From the NCBI RefSeq assembly GCF_051401765.1, contig NW_027480463.1, positions 1,302,001-1,366,000 on the forward strand: DNA of 64,000 bases, in the 5' to 3' direction. Shown here piece by piece: positions 37,745 to 49,933 of this stretch (positions are counted from its first letter, which is position 1; each line of letters begins with the position of its first letter). The position numbers were made by a program, and so were the translations under genes. This stretch comes from Calliopsis andreniformis. Taxonomy: Eukaryota > Arthropoda > Insecta > Hymenoptera > Andrenidae. The notes under the pieces are model-generated. The model saw only the letters and a list, made by a program, of their open reading frames with translations. It searched no databases and was not told the DNA's origin.

Positions 37745-39500
37745 ATCCTCAATACCCAATCCTCAATCTTCAATCCTCAATCCTCAATCCTCAATCCTCA
37801 ATCCTCAATCCTCGATCCACAATCCTCAATCATCTGTCCTCAAACCACAATCCTGAATCCTCAATCCTGAATCCTCAATCCTGAATCCTCAATCCTCAAT
37901 CCTCAATCCTCAATATTCAATGCTCAATACCCAATCCTCAATCTTCAATCCTCAATCCTCAATCCTCAATTCTCAATCCTCAATCCTCAATCCTCAGACC
38001 TCAGACATCAATACTCATCCCTCAGTCCTCGTCCTCAATCCACAACTCTCAATCCTTAATCATCAATCTTCAATCATCAATATTCAATCTTCAGTCCTCA
38101 ATCCTCAATCCTCAATCCTCAATGTTCAATCCGCAATACCCAATCCTCAATCTTCGATCCTCAACCCTCAATCCTCAATCCTCAATCCTCAATCCTCAAT
38201 CCTCTATCCTCAATCCTCAGTCCTCAAACCTCAATCCTGGATCCTCAATCCTGAATCCTCAATCTTCACAACTCATTCCTCAACAATCAGTTGTCAATTC
38301 TCAATTCTCAATCGAATATCATCAATTCACAGCTTTCAATACTCAATACTCAATCTGCAATGTTTAAATCTCTATCCACAAACACCAATTCTCATCACTC
38401 AACACTCAACACTCAGTCCCCAGACCTCTATCTTCAATCCTCAATCCTCAATCCTCAATCCTCAATCCTCAATCCTCAATCCTCAATCTTCAATCCTCAA
38501 TACTCAATCATCAACCCTCAATCCTCAGTCCTCAATCCTCAAACCTCAATCCTCAACCCTCAGCCCTCATTGTCAATCCTCGATCCTCAATCCTCAATCC
38601 TCAATCTTCAATCCTCAATACTCAATCTTCAATCCTCAATCCTCAATCCTCAATACTCAATCCTCAATCCTCAATCCTTAGTCATCAATACTCAATCTTC
38701 AGTACTCAATCCTCAATCCTCAATCCTCAATCCTCAATCCTCAACCCCCAATCCTCATTCCTCAAACCTCAACTCTCAGCCCTCAGTCCTCATCCTCAGA
38801 TCTCAATTCTCAATCCTCAGGCCTCAATCCTCAATCCTCAATCCTCATTCTTCAATCCTCAATACCCAATCCTCAATCTTCAATCCTCAATCCTCAATCC
38901 TCAATACTCAATCCTCAATCCTCAATCCTCTGTCATCAATACTCAATCTTCAGTACTCAATCCCCAATCCTCAATCCTCAATCCTCAATCCTCAACCCCC
39001 AATCCTCATTCCTCAAACCTCAACCCTCAGCTCTCAGTCCTCATCCTCAGTTCTCAATTCTCAATCCTCAGGCGTCAATCCTCAATCCTCAATCCTCATT
39101 CTTCAATCCTCAATACCCAATCCTCAATCTTCAATCCTCAATCCTCAATCCTCAATTCTCAATCCTCAAACCTGAATCCTCAGATCTCAAACGTCAATAT
39201 TCAACCCTCAGTCCTGGTCCCCAATCCACAACCCTCAATCCTCAATCCTTAACCTTCAATCATCAATATTCAATCCTCAGTCCTCAATACTCAATCCTCA
39301 ATCCTCAATCCTCAATGTTCAATCCTCAATACCCAATCCTCAATCTTCAATCCTCAGTCCTCAATCCTCAATCCTCAATCCTCAATCCTCGATCCACAAT
39401 CCTCAATCCTCTGTCCTCAAACCACAATCCTGAATCCTCAATCCTGAATCCTCAATCCTGAATCCTCAATCCTCAATCCTCAATCCTCAATATTCAATGC
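36580..39500 (+). repeat. ~1.54-kb higher-order unit, two tandem copies
   Basis: GTTCAATCCGC at 36,591 and 38,133, and type I anchors at 36,739 and 38,281, are both 1,542 bp apart. The markers between them keep their order: CATTGTC, TCAGATCTC, CCTGGTCCC, TCGATCCAC, ATTCAATGCTC. Related pairs are 24,760/26,239 (1,479 bp) and 46,821/48,405 (1,584 bp), so the unit varies in length. Confidence 0.82.
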
Positions 39501-42323
39501 TCAATATCCAATCCTCAATCTTCAATCCTCAATCCTCAATCCTCAATCCTCAATCCTCAATCCTCAATCCTCTGTCCTCAAACCACAATCCTGAATCCTC
39601 AACCCTGATTCCTCAATCTTCAGCCCTCAGCCCTCAACAATCAGTTGTCAATCTTCAATCCTGCGTATAATATCCTCAATTCACAGTTTTCAATACTCAA
39701 TACTCAATCTGCAATCTTCAAATCTCTATCCACAGACATCAATTCTCATCACTCAACCCTCAACACTCAGTCGTCAACGTTCAATCCTCAATCCTCAATT
39801 CTCAATCTTCGAACCTCTATACTGAATCTTCAATCTTCAATCCTCAATCCTCAATCCTCAATCCTCAATCCTGTATATTCAATCCTCAGTCCCCAATCCT
39901 CAATCCTCAATCCTCAATCCTCATTCATCAATCCTCAACACCCAATCCTCAATCTCCAATCCTCAATCCTCAATCCTCAATTCTCAATTCTCAATCCTCA
40001 ATCCTCAGTCCTCAGACCTCAAATCTCAATGCTCAACCCTCAGCCCTCATCGTCAATCCTCAAACCTCAATCCTCAGTCCTCAATCGTCAATCCTCAATC
40101 CTCAATCTTCAATCCACAATACTCAACCTTCAATCCTCAATCCTCAATCCACAATCCTCATTATTCAATCCTCAATACTCAATTTTCAATACTCAATCCG
40201 CAATCAACAATCCTCAATCCTGAATCCTCAGTCATCAATCCTCAATCTTCAATACTCAATCGTCAATCCCCAGTCCTCAATCCTGAATCCTCAATCCTCG
40301 TACCTCAAACCTCAATCCTCAACCCTCAGACCTCATCCTCAATTCTCAATTCTCAATCCGCAATCCTCAACCCTCAAGCTTCAATCCTCAATAATCAACA
40401 TCCAATCCTAGATCCCCAAGCCCCAATCCTCAATCCTTAATCCTCAACCTTCAATCCTCAATCCTCAGTCCTCAATCTTCAATCCTCAATGCCCAGTCCT
40501 CAATCCTCAATCCTCAGTCCTCAATCCTCAACCTTCAGTCCTCGTCATCAATCCTCAACCCTCAATAATCAATCCGCAATCTCCAATCATCAATACTCAA
40601 TCTTCAACACTCAATCCTCAATACTCAATCCTCAATCCTCAATACTCAATCCCCAGTCCTCAGTCCTCAATCTTCGATACTCAATCCGCCAATCCTCAAT
40701 ATTCAACACACAACCCTCAACCATCAATCCTCAATACTCAACCAACAATCCTCAATTCTCAATACTCAGTAGAATATCCTGAATTCTCAGTTTTCAATAC
40801 TCAATCTTCAATCCTCAATCCTCAATTCTCAATCCTCAATCTTCAATCCTCAATCCCCAATCCTCAATCCTCAATCCTCATTCTTCAATCCTCAATACCC
40901 AATCCTCAATCTTCAATCCTCAATCCTCAATCCTCAATTCTCAATCCTAAATCCTCAACCCTCAATCCTCAATCCTGAATCGTAAGTCTTCAATCCTCAA
41001 TACTCAATCTTCAATCCTCAATCCTCAATACTCAATCCTCAATCCTCATTCTGCAATCCTCAATACCCAATCCTCAATCTTCAATCCTCAATCCACAATC
41101 CTTAATTCTCAACCCTCAATCCTCAGTCCTCAGTCCTCAAACCTCAACCCTGGATCCTCAATCCTGAATCCTCAATCTTCAGACCTCAGTCCTCAACAAT
41201 CAGTTGTCAATTCTTAATTCTCAATAGAATATCATCAATTCACAGTTTTCAATACTCAATACTCAATCTGCAACCTTTAAATCTCTATCCACAAACACCA
41301 ATTCTCATCACTCAACCCTCAACACTCAGTCCCCAGTCCTCTATCTTCAATCCTCAATCCTCAATCCTCAATCCTCAATCCTCAATCCTCAATCCTCAAT
41401 CTTCAATCCTCAATACTCAATCATCAACCCTCAATCCTCAGTCCTCAATCCTCAAACCTCAATCCTCAACCCTCAGCCCTCATTGTCAATCCTCGACCCT
41501 CAATCCTCAATCCTCAACCTTCAATCCTCAATACTCAATCTTCAATCCTCAATCCTCAATCCTCAATACTCAATCCTCAATCCTCAACCCTCAGTCATCA
41601 ATACTCAATCTTCAGTACTCAATCCTCAATCCTCAAACCTCAATCCTCAATCCTCAACCCCCAATCCTCATTCCTCAAACCTCAACCCTCAGCCCTCAGT
41701 CCTCATCCTCAGATCTCAATTCTCAATCCTCAGGACTCAATCCTCAATCCTCAATCCTCATTCTTCAATCCTCAATACCCAATCCTCAATCTTCAATCCT
41801 CAATCCTCAATCCTCAATACTCAATCCTCAATCCTCAATCCTCAGTCATCAATACTCAATCTTCAGTACTCAATCCCCAATCCTCAATCCTCAATCTTCA
41901 ATACCCAATCATCAATCCTCAATCCTCAATCCTCATTCTTCAATCCTCAATACCCAATCCTCAATCTTCAATCCTTAATCCTCAATCCTCAATTCTCAAT
42001 CCTCAGTCCTCAGTCCTCAGTCCTAAAACCTCAACCCTCAACCATCAGCCCTCATACTCAATCCTCAATCCTCATTCCTCAATCCTCAACCTTCAATCCT
42101 CAATTCTCAACATTCAATGCTCAATTCTGAATCCTCAATCCTCAATCCTCATTCTTCAATCCTCAATACCCAATCCTCAATCTTCAATCCTCTATCCTCA
42201 GTCCTCAATTCTCAATCCTCAATCCACAGTCCTCAGACCTCAGTCCTCAAACCTCAATCCTCAACCCTCAGCCCTCATCCTCAATCCTCAATCCTCAACC
42301 TCAATCCTCAATCTTCAATCCTC
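39391..42323 (+). repeat. 2,933-bp tandem unit, copy 1
   Basis: The unit starts at GATCCACAATCC and repeats immediately at 42,324. Its length is 419 times 7. It holds a type VII anchor (39,635), a headless anchor (near 40,769) and a type I anchor (41,194). Its markers include CTTCGAACCTC, CAAGCTTC, CTAGATCCCC and an 8-base step GCCAATCC near 40,687. Its middle part (39.8-40.8 kb) is more varied than most of the array. Confidence 0.95.
39634..39780 (+). repeat. Anchor block, type VII, GTATAATATCC (reference copy; 5 in window)
   Basis: The body reads CAATCCTG(C/A)GTATAATATCC where other types have TAGAATATC. Heads lie near 39,635, 42,568, 45,347, 61,026 and 63,546. It belongs to the 2,933-bp unit. 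TATAAT here is a one-base change from TAGAAT of the other anchors and is not treated as a promoter. Confidence 0.85.
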
Positions 42324-45256
42324 GATCCACAATCCTCAATCCTCTGTCCTCAAACCACAATCCTGAATCCTCAATCCTGAATCCTCAATCCTGAATCCTC
42401 AATCCTCAATCCTCAATCCTCAATATTCAATGCTCAATATCCAATCCTCAATCTTCAATCCTCAATCCTCAATCCTCAATCCTCAATCCTCAATCCTCAA
42501 TCCTCTGTCCTCAAACCACAATCCTGAATCCTCAACCCTGATTCCTCAATCTTCAGCCCTCAGCCCTCAACAATCAGTTGTCAATCTTCAATCCTGCGTA
42601 TAATATCCTCAATTCACAGTTTTCAATACTCAATACTCAATCTGCAATCTTCAAATCTCTATCCACAGACATCAATTCTCATCACTCAACCCTCAACACT
42701 CAGTCGTCAACGTTCAATCCTCAATCCTCAATTCTCAATCTTCGAACCTCTATACTGAATCTTCAATCTTCAATCCTCAATCCTCAATCCTCAATCCTCA
42801 ATCCTGTATATTCAATCCTCAGTCCCCAATCCTCAATCCTCAATCCTCAATCCTCATTCATCAATCCTCAACACCCAATCCTCAATCTCCAATCCTCAAT
42901 CCTCAATCCTCAATTCTCAATTCTCAATCCTCAATCCTCAGTCCTCAGACCTCAAATCTCAATGCTCAACCCTCAGCCCTCATCGTCAATCCTCAAACCT
43001 CAATCCTCAGTCCTCAATCGTCAATCCTCAATCCTCAATCTTCAATCCACAATACTCAACCTTCAATCCTCAATCCTCAATCCACAATCCTCATTATTCA
43101 ATCCTCAATACTCAATTTTCAATACTCAATCCGCAATCAACAATCCTCAATCCTGAATCCTCAGTCATCAATCCTCAATCTTCAATACTCAATCGTCAAT
43201 CCCCAGTCCTCAATCCTGAATCCTCAATCCTCGTACCTCAAACCTCAATCCTCAACCCTCAGACCTCATCCTCAATTCTCAATTCTCAATCCGCAATCCT
43301 CAACCCTCAAGCTTCAATCCTCAATAATCAACATCCAATCCTAGATCCCCAAGCCCCAATCCTCAATCCTTAATCCTCAACCTTCAATCCTCAATCCTCA
43401 GTCCTCAATCTTCAATCCTCAATGCCCAGTCCTCAATCCTCAATCCTCAGTCCTCAATCCTCAACCCTCAGTCCTCGTCATCAATCCTCAACCCTCAATA
43501 ATCAATCCGCAATCTCCAATCATCAATACTCAATCTTCAACACTCAATCCTCAATACTCAATCCTCAATCCTCAATACTCAATCCCCAGTCCTCAGTCCT
43601 CAATCTTCGATACTCAATCCGCCAATCCTCAATATTCAACACACAACCCTCAACCATCAATCCTCAATACTCAACCAACAATCCTCAATTCTCAATACTC
43701 AGTAGAATATCCTGAATTCTCAGTTTTCAATACTCAATCTTCAATCCTCAATCCTCAATTCTCAATCCTCAATCTTCAATCCTCAATCCCCAATCCTCAA
43801 TCCTCAATCCTCATTCTTCAATCCTCAATACCCAATCCTCAATCTTCAATCCTCAATCCTCAATCCTCAATTCTCAATCCTAAATCCTCAACCCTCAATC
43901 CTCAATCCTGAATCGTAAGTCTTCAATCCTCAATACTCAATCTTCAATCCTCAATCCTCAATACTCAATCCTCAATCCTCATTCTGCAATCCTCAATACC
44001 CAATCCTCAATCTTCAATCCTCAATCCACAATCCTTAATTCTCAACCCTCAATCCTCAGTCCTCAGTCCTCAAACCTCAACCCTGGATCCTCAATCCTGA
44101 ATCCTCAATCTTCAGACCTCAGTCCTCAACAATCAGTTGTCAATTCTTAATTCTCAATAGAATATCATCAATTCACAGTTTTCAATACTCAATACTCAAT
44201 CTGCAACCTTTAAATCTCTATCCACAAACACCAATTCTCATCACTCAACCCTCAACACTCAGTCCCCAGTCCTCTATCTTCAATCCTCAATCCTCAATCC
44301 TCAATCCTCAATCCTCAATCCTCAATCCTCAATCTTCAATCCTCAATACTCAATCATCAACCCTCAATCCTCAGTCCTCAATCCTCAAACCTCAATCCTC
44401 AACCCTCAGCCCTCATTGTCAATCCTCGACCCTCAATCCTCAATCCTCAACCTTCAATCCTCAATACTCAATCTTCAATCCTCAATCCTCAATCCTCAAT
44501 ACTCAATCCTCAATCCTCAATCCTCAGTCATCAATACTCAATCTTCAGTACTCAATCCTCAATCCTCAAACCTCAATCCTCAATCCTCAACCCCCAATCC
44601 TCATTCCTCAAACCTCAACCCTCAGCCCTCAGTCCTCATCCTCAGATCTCAATTCTCAATCCTCAGGACTCAATCCTCAATCCTCAATCCTCATTCTTCA
44701 ATCCTCAATACCCAATCCTCAATCTTCAATCCTCAATCCTCAATCCTCAATACTCAATCCTCAATCCTCAATCCTCAGTCATCAATACTCAATCTTCAGT
44801 ACTCAATCCCCAATCCTCAATCCTCAATCTTCAATACCCAATCATCAATCCTCAATCCTCAATCCTCATTCTTCAATCCTCAATACCCAATCCTCAATCT
44901 TCAATCCTTAATCCTCAATCCTCAATTCTCAATCCTCAGTCCTCAGTCCTCAGTCCTAAAACCTCAACCCTCAACCATCAGCCCTCATACTCAATCCTCA
45001 ATCCTCATTCCTCAATCCTCAACCTTCAATCCTCAATTCTCAACATTCAATGCTCAATTCTGAATCCTCAATCCTCAATCCTCATTCTTCAATCCTCAAT
45101 ACCCAATCCTCAATCTTCAATCCTCTATCCTCAGTCCTCAATTCTCAATCCTCAATCCACAGTCCTCAGACCTCAGTCCTCAAACCTCAATCCTCAACCC
45201 TCAGCCCTCATCCTCAATCCTCAATCCTCAACCTCAATCCTCAATCTTCAATCCTC
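42324..45256 (+). repeat. 2,933-bp tandem unit, copy 2
   Basis: A tandem copy of 39,391-42,323 with very few changes, such as CAACCCTC against CAACCTTC near 43,464. Anchors are VII (42,568), headless (near 43,702) and I (44,127). A third repeat does not begin with GATCCAC; after 45,256 the sequence continues with a shortened relative. Confidence 0.95.
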
Positions 45257-45692
45257 AATACTCAGTCTTCAATCCTCAATCCTCAGTCCTCAAACCTCAA
45301 TTCTGAATCCTCAACCCTGATTCCTCAATCTTCAGCCCTCAGCCCTCAACAATCAGTTGTCAATCTTCAATCCTGAGTATAATATCCTCAATTCACAGTT
45401 TTCAATACTCAATAATCAATCTGCAATCTTCAAATCTCTATCCACAGACATCAATTCTCATCACTCAACCCTCAACACTCAGTCCTCAACGTTCAATCCT
45501 CAATCCTCAATTCTCAATCTTCGATCCTCTATACTGAATCTTCAATCCTCAATCCTCAATCCTCAATCCTCAATCCTCAATCCTGTATATTCAATCCTCA
45601 GTCCCCAATCCTCAATCCTCAATCCTCAATCCTCATTCATCAATCCTCAATACCCAATCCTCAATCTTCAATCCTCAATCCTCAATCCTTAA
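45257..45692 (+). repeat. Partial 2,933-type unit
   Basis: It begins with a shortened lead-in and a type VII anchor (45,347) carrying the GAGTATAAT variant where copies 1-3 have GCGTATAAT. It follows the 2,933-type pattern to about 45,690, then switches to CCTTAATTCTC sequence of the type II-VI module kind. The variant anchor is shared with the unit starting at 63,456. Confidence 0.85.
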
Positions 45693-45840
45693 TTCTCAAC
45701 CCTCAATCCTCAGTCCTCAGTCCTCAAACCTCAACCCTCAACCTTCAGCCCGCATCCTGGATCCTCAACCCTCAATCTTCAATCCTCAATCCTCAATCCC
45801 CAATCCTCAACCTTCAATACTCAATCCTCAATCCTCAATC

Positions 45841-46741
45841 CACAATCCTCAATCTTCAATCCTCAATACTCAACCTTCAATCCTCAATCCTCAATCGTCA
45901 ATCCTCAATCCTCAATCCTCAGTCCTCAATCCTCAATCTTCAATCCTAAATACTCGATCTTCAATCCTCAACCCTCAATCCTCAATCCTCAATCCTCATT
46001 CTTCAATCCTCAATACCCAATCCTCAATCTTCAATCCTCAATCCTCAATCCTCAATTCTCAATCCTCAATCCTCAATCCTCAGACCTCAGACATCAATAC
46101 TCAACCCTCAGTCCTCGTCCTCAATCCACAACTCTCAATCCTCAATCATCAATCTTCAATCATCAATATTCAATCTTCGGTCCTCAATCCTCAATCCTCA
46201 ATCCTCAATGTTCAATCCGCAATACCCAATCCTCAATCTTCGATCCTCAATCCTCAATCCTCAATCCTCAATCCTCAATCCTCAATCCACAATCCTCAAT
46301 CTTCAATCCTCAATACTCAACCTTCAATCCTCAATCCTCAATCCTCAATCCTCAATCCTCAATCCTCAATCCTCAGTCCTCAATCCTCAATCTTCAATCC
46401 TAAATACTCGATCTTCAATCCTCAACCCTCAATCCTCAATCCTCAATCCTCATTCTTCAATCCTCAATACCCAATCCTCAATCTTCAATCCTCAATCCTC
46501 AATCCTCAATTCTCAATCCTCAATCCTCAATCCTCAGACCTCAGACATCAATACTCAACCCTCAGTCCTCGTCCTCAATCCACAACACTCAATCCTCAAT
46601 CATCAATCTCCAATCATCAATATTCAATCTTCGGTCCTCAATCCTCAATCCTCAATCCTCAATGTTCAATCCGCAATACCCAATCCTCAATCTTCGATCC
46701 TCAATCCTCAATCCTCAGTCCTCAATCCTCAATCCTCAATC
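45841..46741 (+). repeat. ~450-bp tandem duplication
   Basis: The unit starting at CACAATCCTC (45,841) repeats at 46,288, an offset of 447 bp that grows to 454 bp after one added heptamer. Each copy includes TAAATACTCGATC, the 6-base step TCGTCC and GTTCAATCCGC (46,208 and 46,662). The unit also resembles 36,220-36,600 and 24,240-24,620 in the ~5.9-kb block. Confidence 0.85.
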
Positions 46742-48400
46742 CTCTATCCTCAATCCTCAGTCCTCAAACCTCAATCCTGGATCCTCAATCCTGAATCCTC
46801 AATCTTCAGACCTCAGTCCTCAACAATCAGTTGTCAATACTCAATTCTCAATAGAATATCATCAATTCACAGTTTTCAATACTCAATACTCAATCTGCAA
46901 TCTTTAAATCTCTATCCACAAGCACCAATTCTCATCACTCAACCCTCAACACTCAGTCCCCAGTCCTCTATCTTCAATCCTCAATCCTCAATCCCCAATC
47001 CTCAATCCTCAATCCTCAATCCTCAATCTTCAATCCTCAATACTCAATCATCAACCCTCAATCCTCAGTCCTCAATCCTCAAACCTCAATCCTCAACCCT
47101 CAGCCCTCATTGTCAATCCTCGATCCTCAATCCTCAATCCTCAATCTTCAATCCTCAATACTCAATCTTCAATCCTCAATCCTCAATCCTCAATACTCAA
47201 TCCTCAATCCTCAATCCTCAGTCATCAATACGGAATCTTCAGTACTCAATCCTCAATCCTCAATCCTCAAACCTCAATCCTCAACCCCCAATCCTCATTC
47301 CTCAAACCTCAACCCTCAGCCCTCAGTCCTCATCCTCAGATCTCAATTCTCAATCCTCAGGCCTCAATCCTTAATCCTCAATCCTCATTCTTCAATCCTC
47401 AATACCCAATCTTCAATCTTCAATCCTCAATCCTCAATCCTCAATACTCAATCCTCAATCCTCAATCCTCAGTCATCAATACTCAATCTTCAGTACTCAA
47501 TCCCCAATCCTCAATCCTCAATCCTCAATCCTCAACACCCAATCCTCATTCCTCAAACCTCAACCCTCAGCCCTCAGTCCTCAGCCTCAGTTCTCAATTC
47601 TCAATCCTCAGGCCTCAATCCTCAATCCTCAATCCTCATTCTTCAATCCTCAATACCCAATCCTCAATCTTCAATCCTCAATCCTCAATCCTCAATTCTC
47701 AATCCTCAATCCTGAATCCTCAGATCTCAAACGTCAATATTCAACCCTCAGTCCTGGTCCCCAATCCACAACCCTCAATCCTCAATCCTCAATCTTCAAT
47801 CATCAATATTCAATCCTCAGTCCTCAATCCTCAATCCTCAATCCTCAATCCTCAATGTTCAATCCTCAATACCCAATCCTCAATCTTCAATCCTCAATCC
47901 TCAATCCTCAATCCTCAATCCTCAATCCTCGATCCACAATCCTCAATCCTCTGTCCTCAAACCACAATCCTGAATCCTCAATCCTGAATCCTCAATTCTG
48001 AATCCTCAATCCTCAATCCTCAATCCTCAATCCTCAATATTCAATGCTCAATACCCAATCCCCAATCTTCAATCCTCAATCCTCAATCCTCAATTCTCAA
48101 TCCTCAATCCTCAATCCTCAGACCTCAGACATCAATACTCATCCCTCAGTCCTCGTCCTCAATCCACAACTCTCAATCCTCAATCATCAATCTTCAATCA
48201 TCAGTATTCAATCTTCAGTCCTCAATCCTCAATCCTCAATCCTCAATTTTCAATCCGCAATACCCAATCCTCAATCTTCGATCCTAAATCCTCAATCCTC
48301 AATCCTCAATCCTCAATCCTCAATCCTCTATCCTCAATCCTCAGTCCTCAAACCTCAATCCTGGATCCTCAATCCTGAATCCTCACTCTTCAGACCTCAG
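46742..48400 (+). repeat. Segment matching 38.2-39.5 kb, then 37.9-38.3 kb
   Basis: 46,662 to about 48,040 matches 38,122-39,500 at offset 8,540. 48,044-48,400 matches 37,920-38,280 at offset 10,124. A type I anchor lies at 46,821. This order is what a ~1.5-kb tandem unit gives when copies are joined in a shifted register. Confidence 0.8.
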
Positions 48401-49933
48401 TCCTCAACAATCAGTTGTCAATTCTCAATTCTCAATAGAGTATCATCAATTCACAGCATTCAATACTCAATACTCACTCTGCAATCTTTAAATCTCTATC
48501 CACAAACACCAATTCTCATCACTCAACCCTCAACACTCAGTCCCCAGTCCTCTATCTTCAATCCTCAATCCTCAATCCTCAATCCTCAATCCTCAATCCT
48601 CAATCCTCAATCTTCAATCCTCAATACTCAATCATCAACCCTCAATCCTCAGTCCTCAATCCTCAAACCTGAATCCTCAACCCTCAGCCCTCATTGTCAA
48701 TCCTCGATCCTCAATCCTCAATCCTCAATATTCAATCCTCAATCCTCAATCCTCAATACTCAATCCTCAGTCCTCATCCTCAGATCTCAATTCTCAATCC
48801 TCAGGCCTCAATCCTCAATCCTCAATCCTCATTCTTCAATCCTCAATACCCAATCGTCAATCTTCAATCCTCATTCCTCAATCCTCAATCCTCAATCCTC
48901 AATCCTCAACCCTCAGTCATCAATACTCAATCTTCAGTACTCAATCCACAATCCTCAATCCTCAATCCTCAATCCTCAACCCCCAAACCTCATTCCTCAA
49001 ACCTCAACCCTCAGCCCTCAGTCCTCATCCTCAGTTCTCAATTCTCAATCCTCAGGCCTCAATCCTCAATCCTCAATCCTCGTTCTTCAATCCACAATAC
49101 CCAATCCTCAATCTTCAATCCTCAATCCTCAATCCTCAATTCTCAATCCTCAATCCTGAATCCTCAGATCTCAAACGTCAATATTCAACCCTCAGTCCTG
49201 GTCCCCAATCCACAACCCTCAATCCTCAATCCTCAATCTTCAATCATCAATATTCAATCCTCAGTCCTCAATCCTCAATCCTCAATCCTCAATCCTCAAT
49301 GTTCAATCCTCAATACCCAATCCTCAATCTTCAATCCTCAATCCTCAATCCTCAATCCTCAATCCTCAATCCTCGATCCACAATCCTCAATCCTCTGTCC
49401 TCAAACCACAATCCTGAATCCTCAATCCTGAATCCTCAATCCTGAATCCTCAATCCTGAATCCTCAATCCTCAATATTCAATGCTCAATACCCAATCCTC
49501 AATCTTCAATCCTCAATCCTCAATCCTCAATCCTCAATCCTCAATCCTCAATCCTCAATCCTCTGTCCTCAAACCACAATCCTGAATCCTCAATCCTGAG
49601 TCCTCAATCTTCAGCCCTCAGTCCTCAACAATCAGTTGTCAATCCTCAATCCTCAATAGAATATCCTCAGTTCAGAGTTTTCCATACGCAATACTCAATC
49701 TGCAATCTTCAAATCTCTATCCGCAAACATCAATTCTCATCACTCAGCCCTCAGCACTCAGTCCCCAATTCTCAATCTTCAATCCTCAATCCTCAATCCT
49801 CAACCCTCAATCCACAATCTTCAATCCTCAATCCTCAATCCTCAATCCTCATTCCTCAATCCTCAATCCTCAGTCCTCAAACCTCAATTCTGAATCCTGA
49901 ATCCTGAATCCACAATCTTCAGCCCTCAGTCCT

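Larger units (their letters stand above)
27055..42323 (+). repeat. Large segmental duplication, copy A (15.27 kb)
   Basis: This segment recurs at 49,074-63,455. The offset is 22,019 bp up to about 35,660, 21,391 bp from 36,291 to 40,059, and 21,132 bp from 40,319 to the end. The steps reflect 628- and 259-bp blocks present here and missing from copy B. By eye I found only about nine single-base differences over the first 8.6 kb, for example near 28,119, 29,565, 30,443, 30,955, 31,979, 32,857, 33,023, 35,270 and 35,520. It contains the expanded anchor series near 27.6-31.8 kb, the second ~5.9-kb block and the first 2,933-bp unit. Confidence 0.93.

Noticed and set aside
39660..39680. TATAAT / TATA-like promoter motif in GCGTATAATATCC
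   Set aside because: It is a one-base change from the TAGAATATC found at the same place in other anchors. No gene follows and no second promoter element is at the right spacing.
46208..47374. Open reading frame of 388 codons and its relatives at 16,381-17,523 and 48,044-49,159
   Set aside because: The repeat artefact is the same. The similarity among them is explained by DNA duplication, and their ends fall at single-base heptamer variants rather than at conserved positions.
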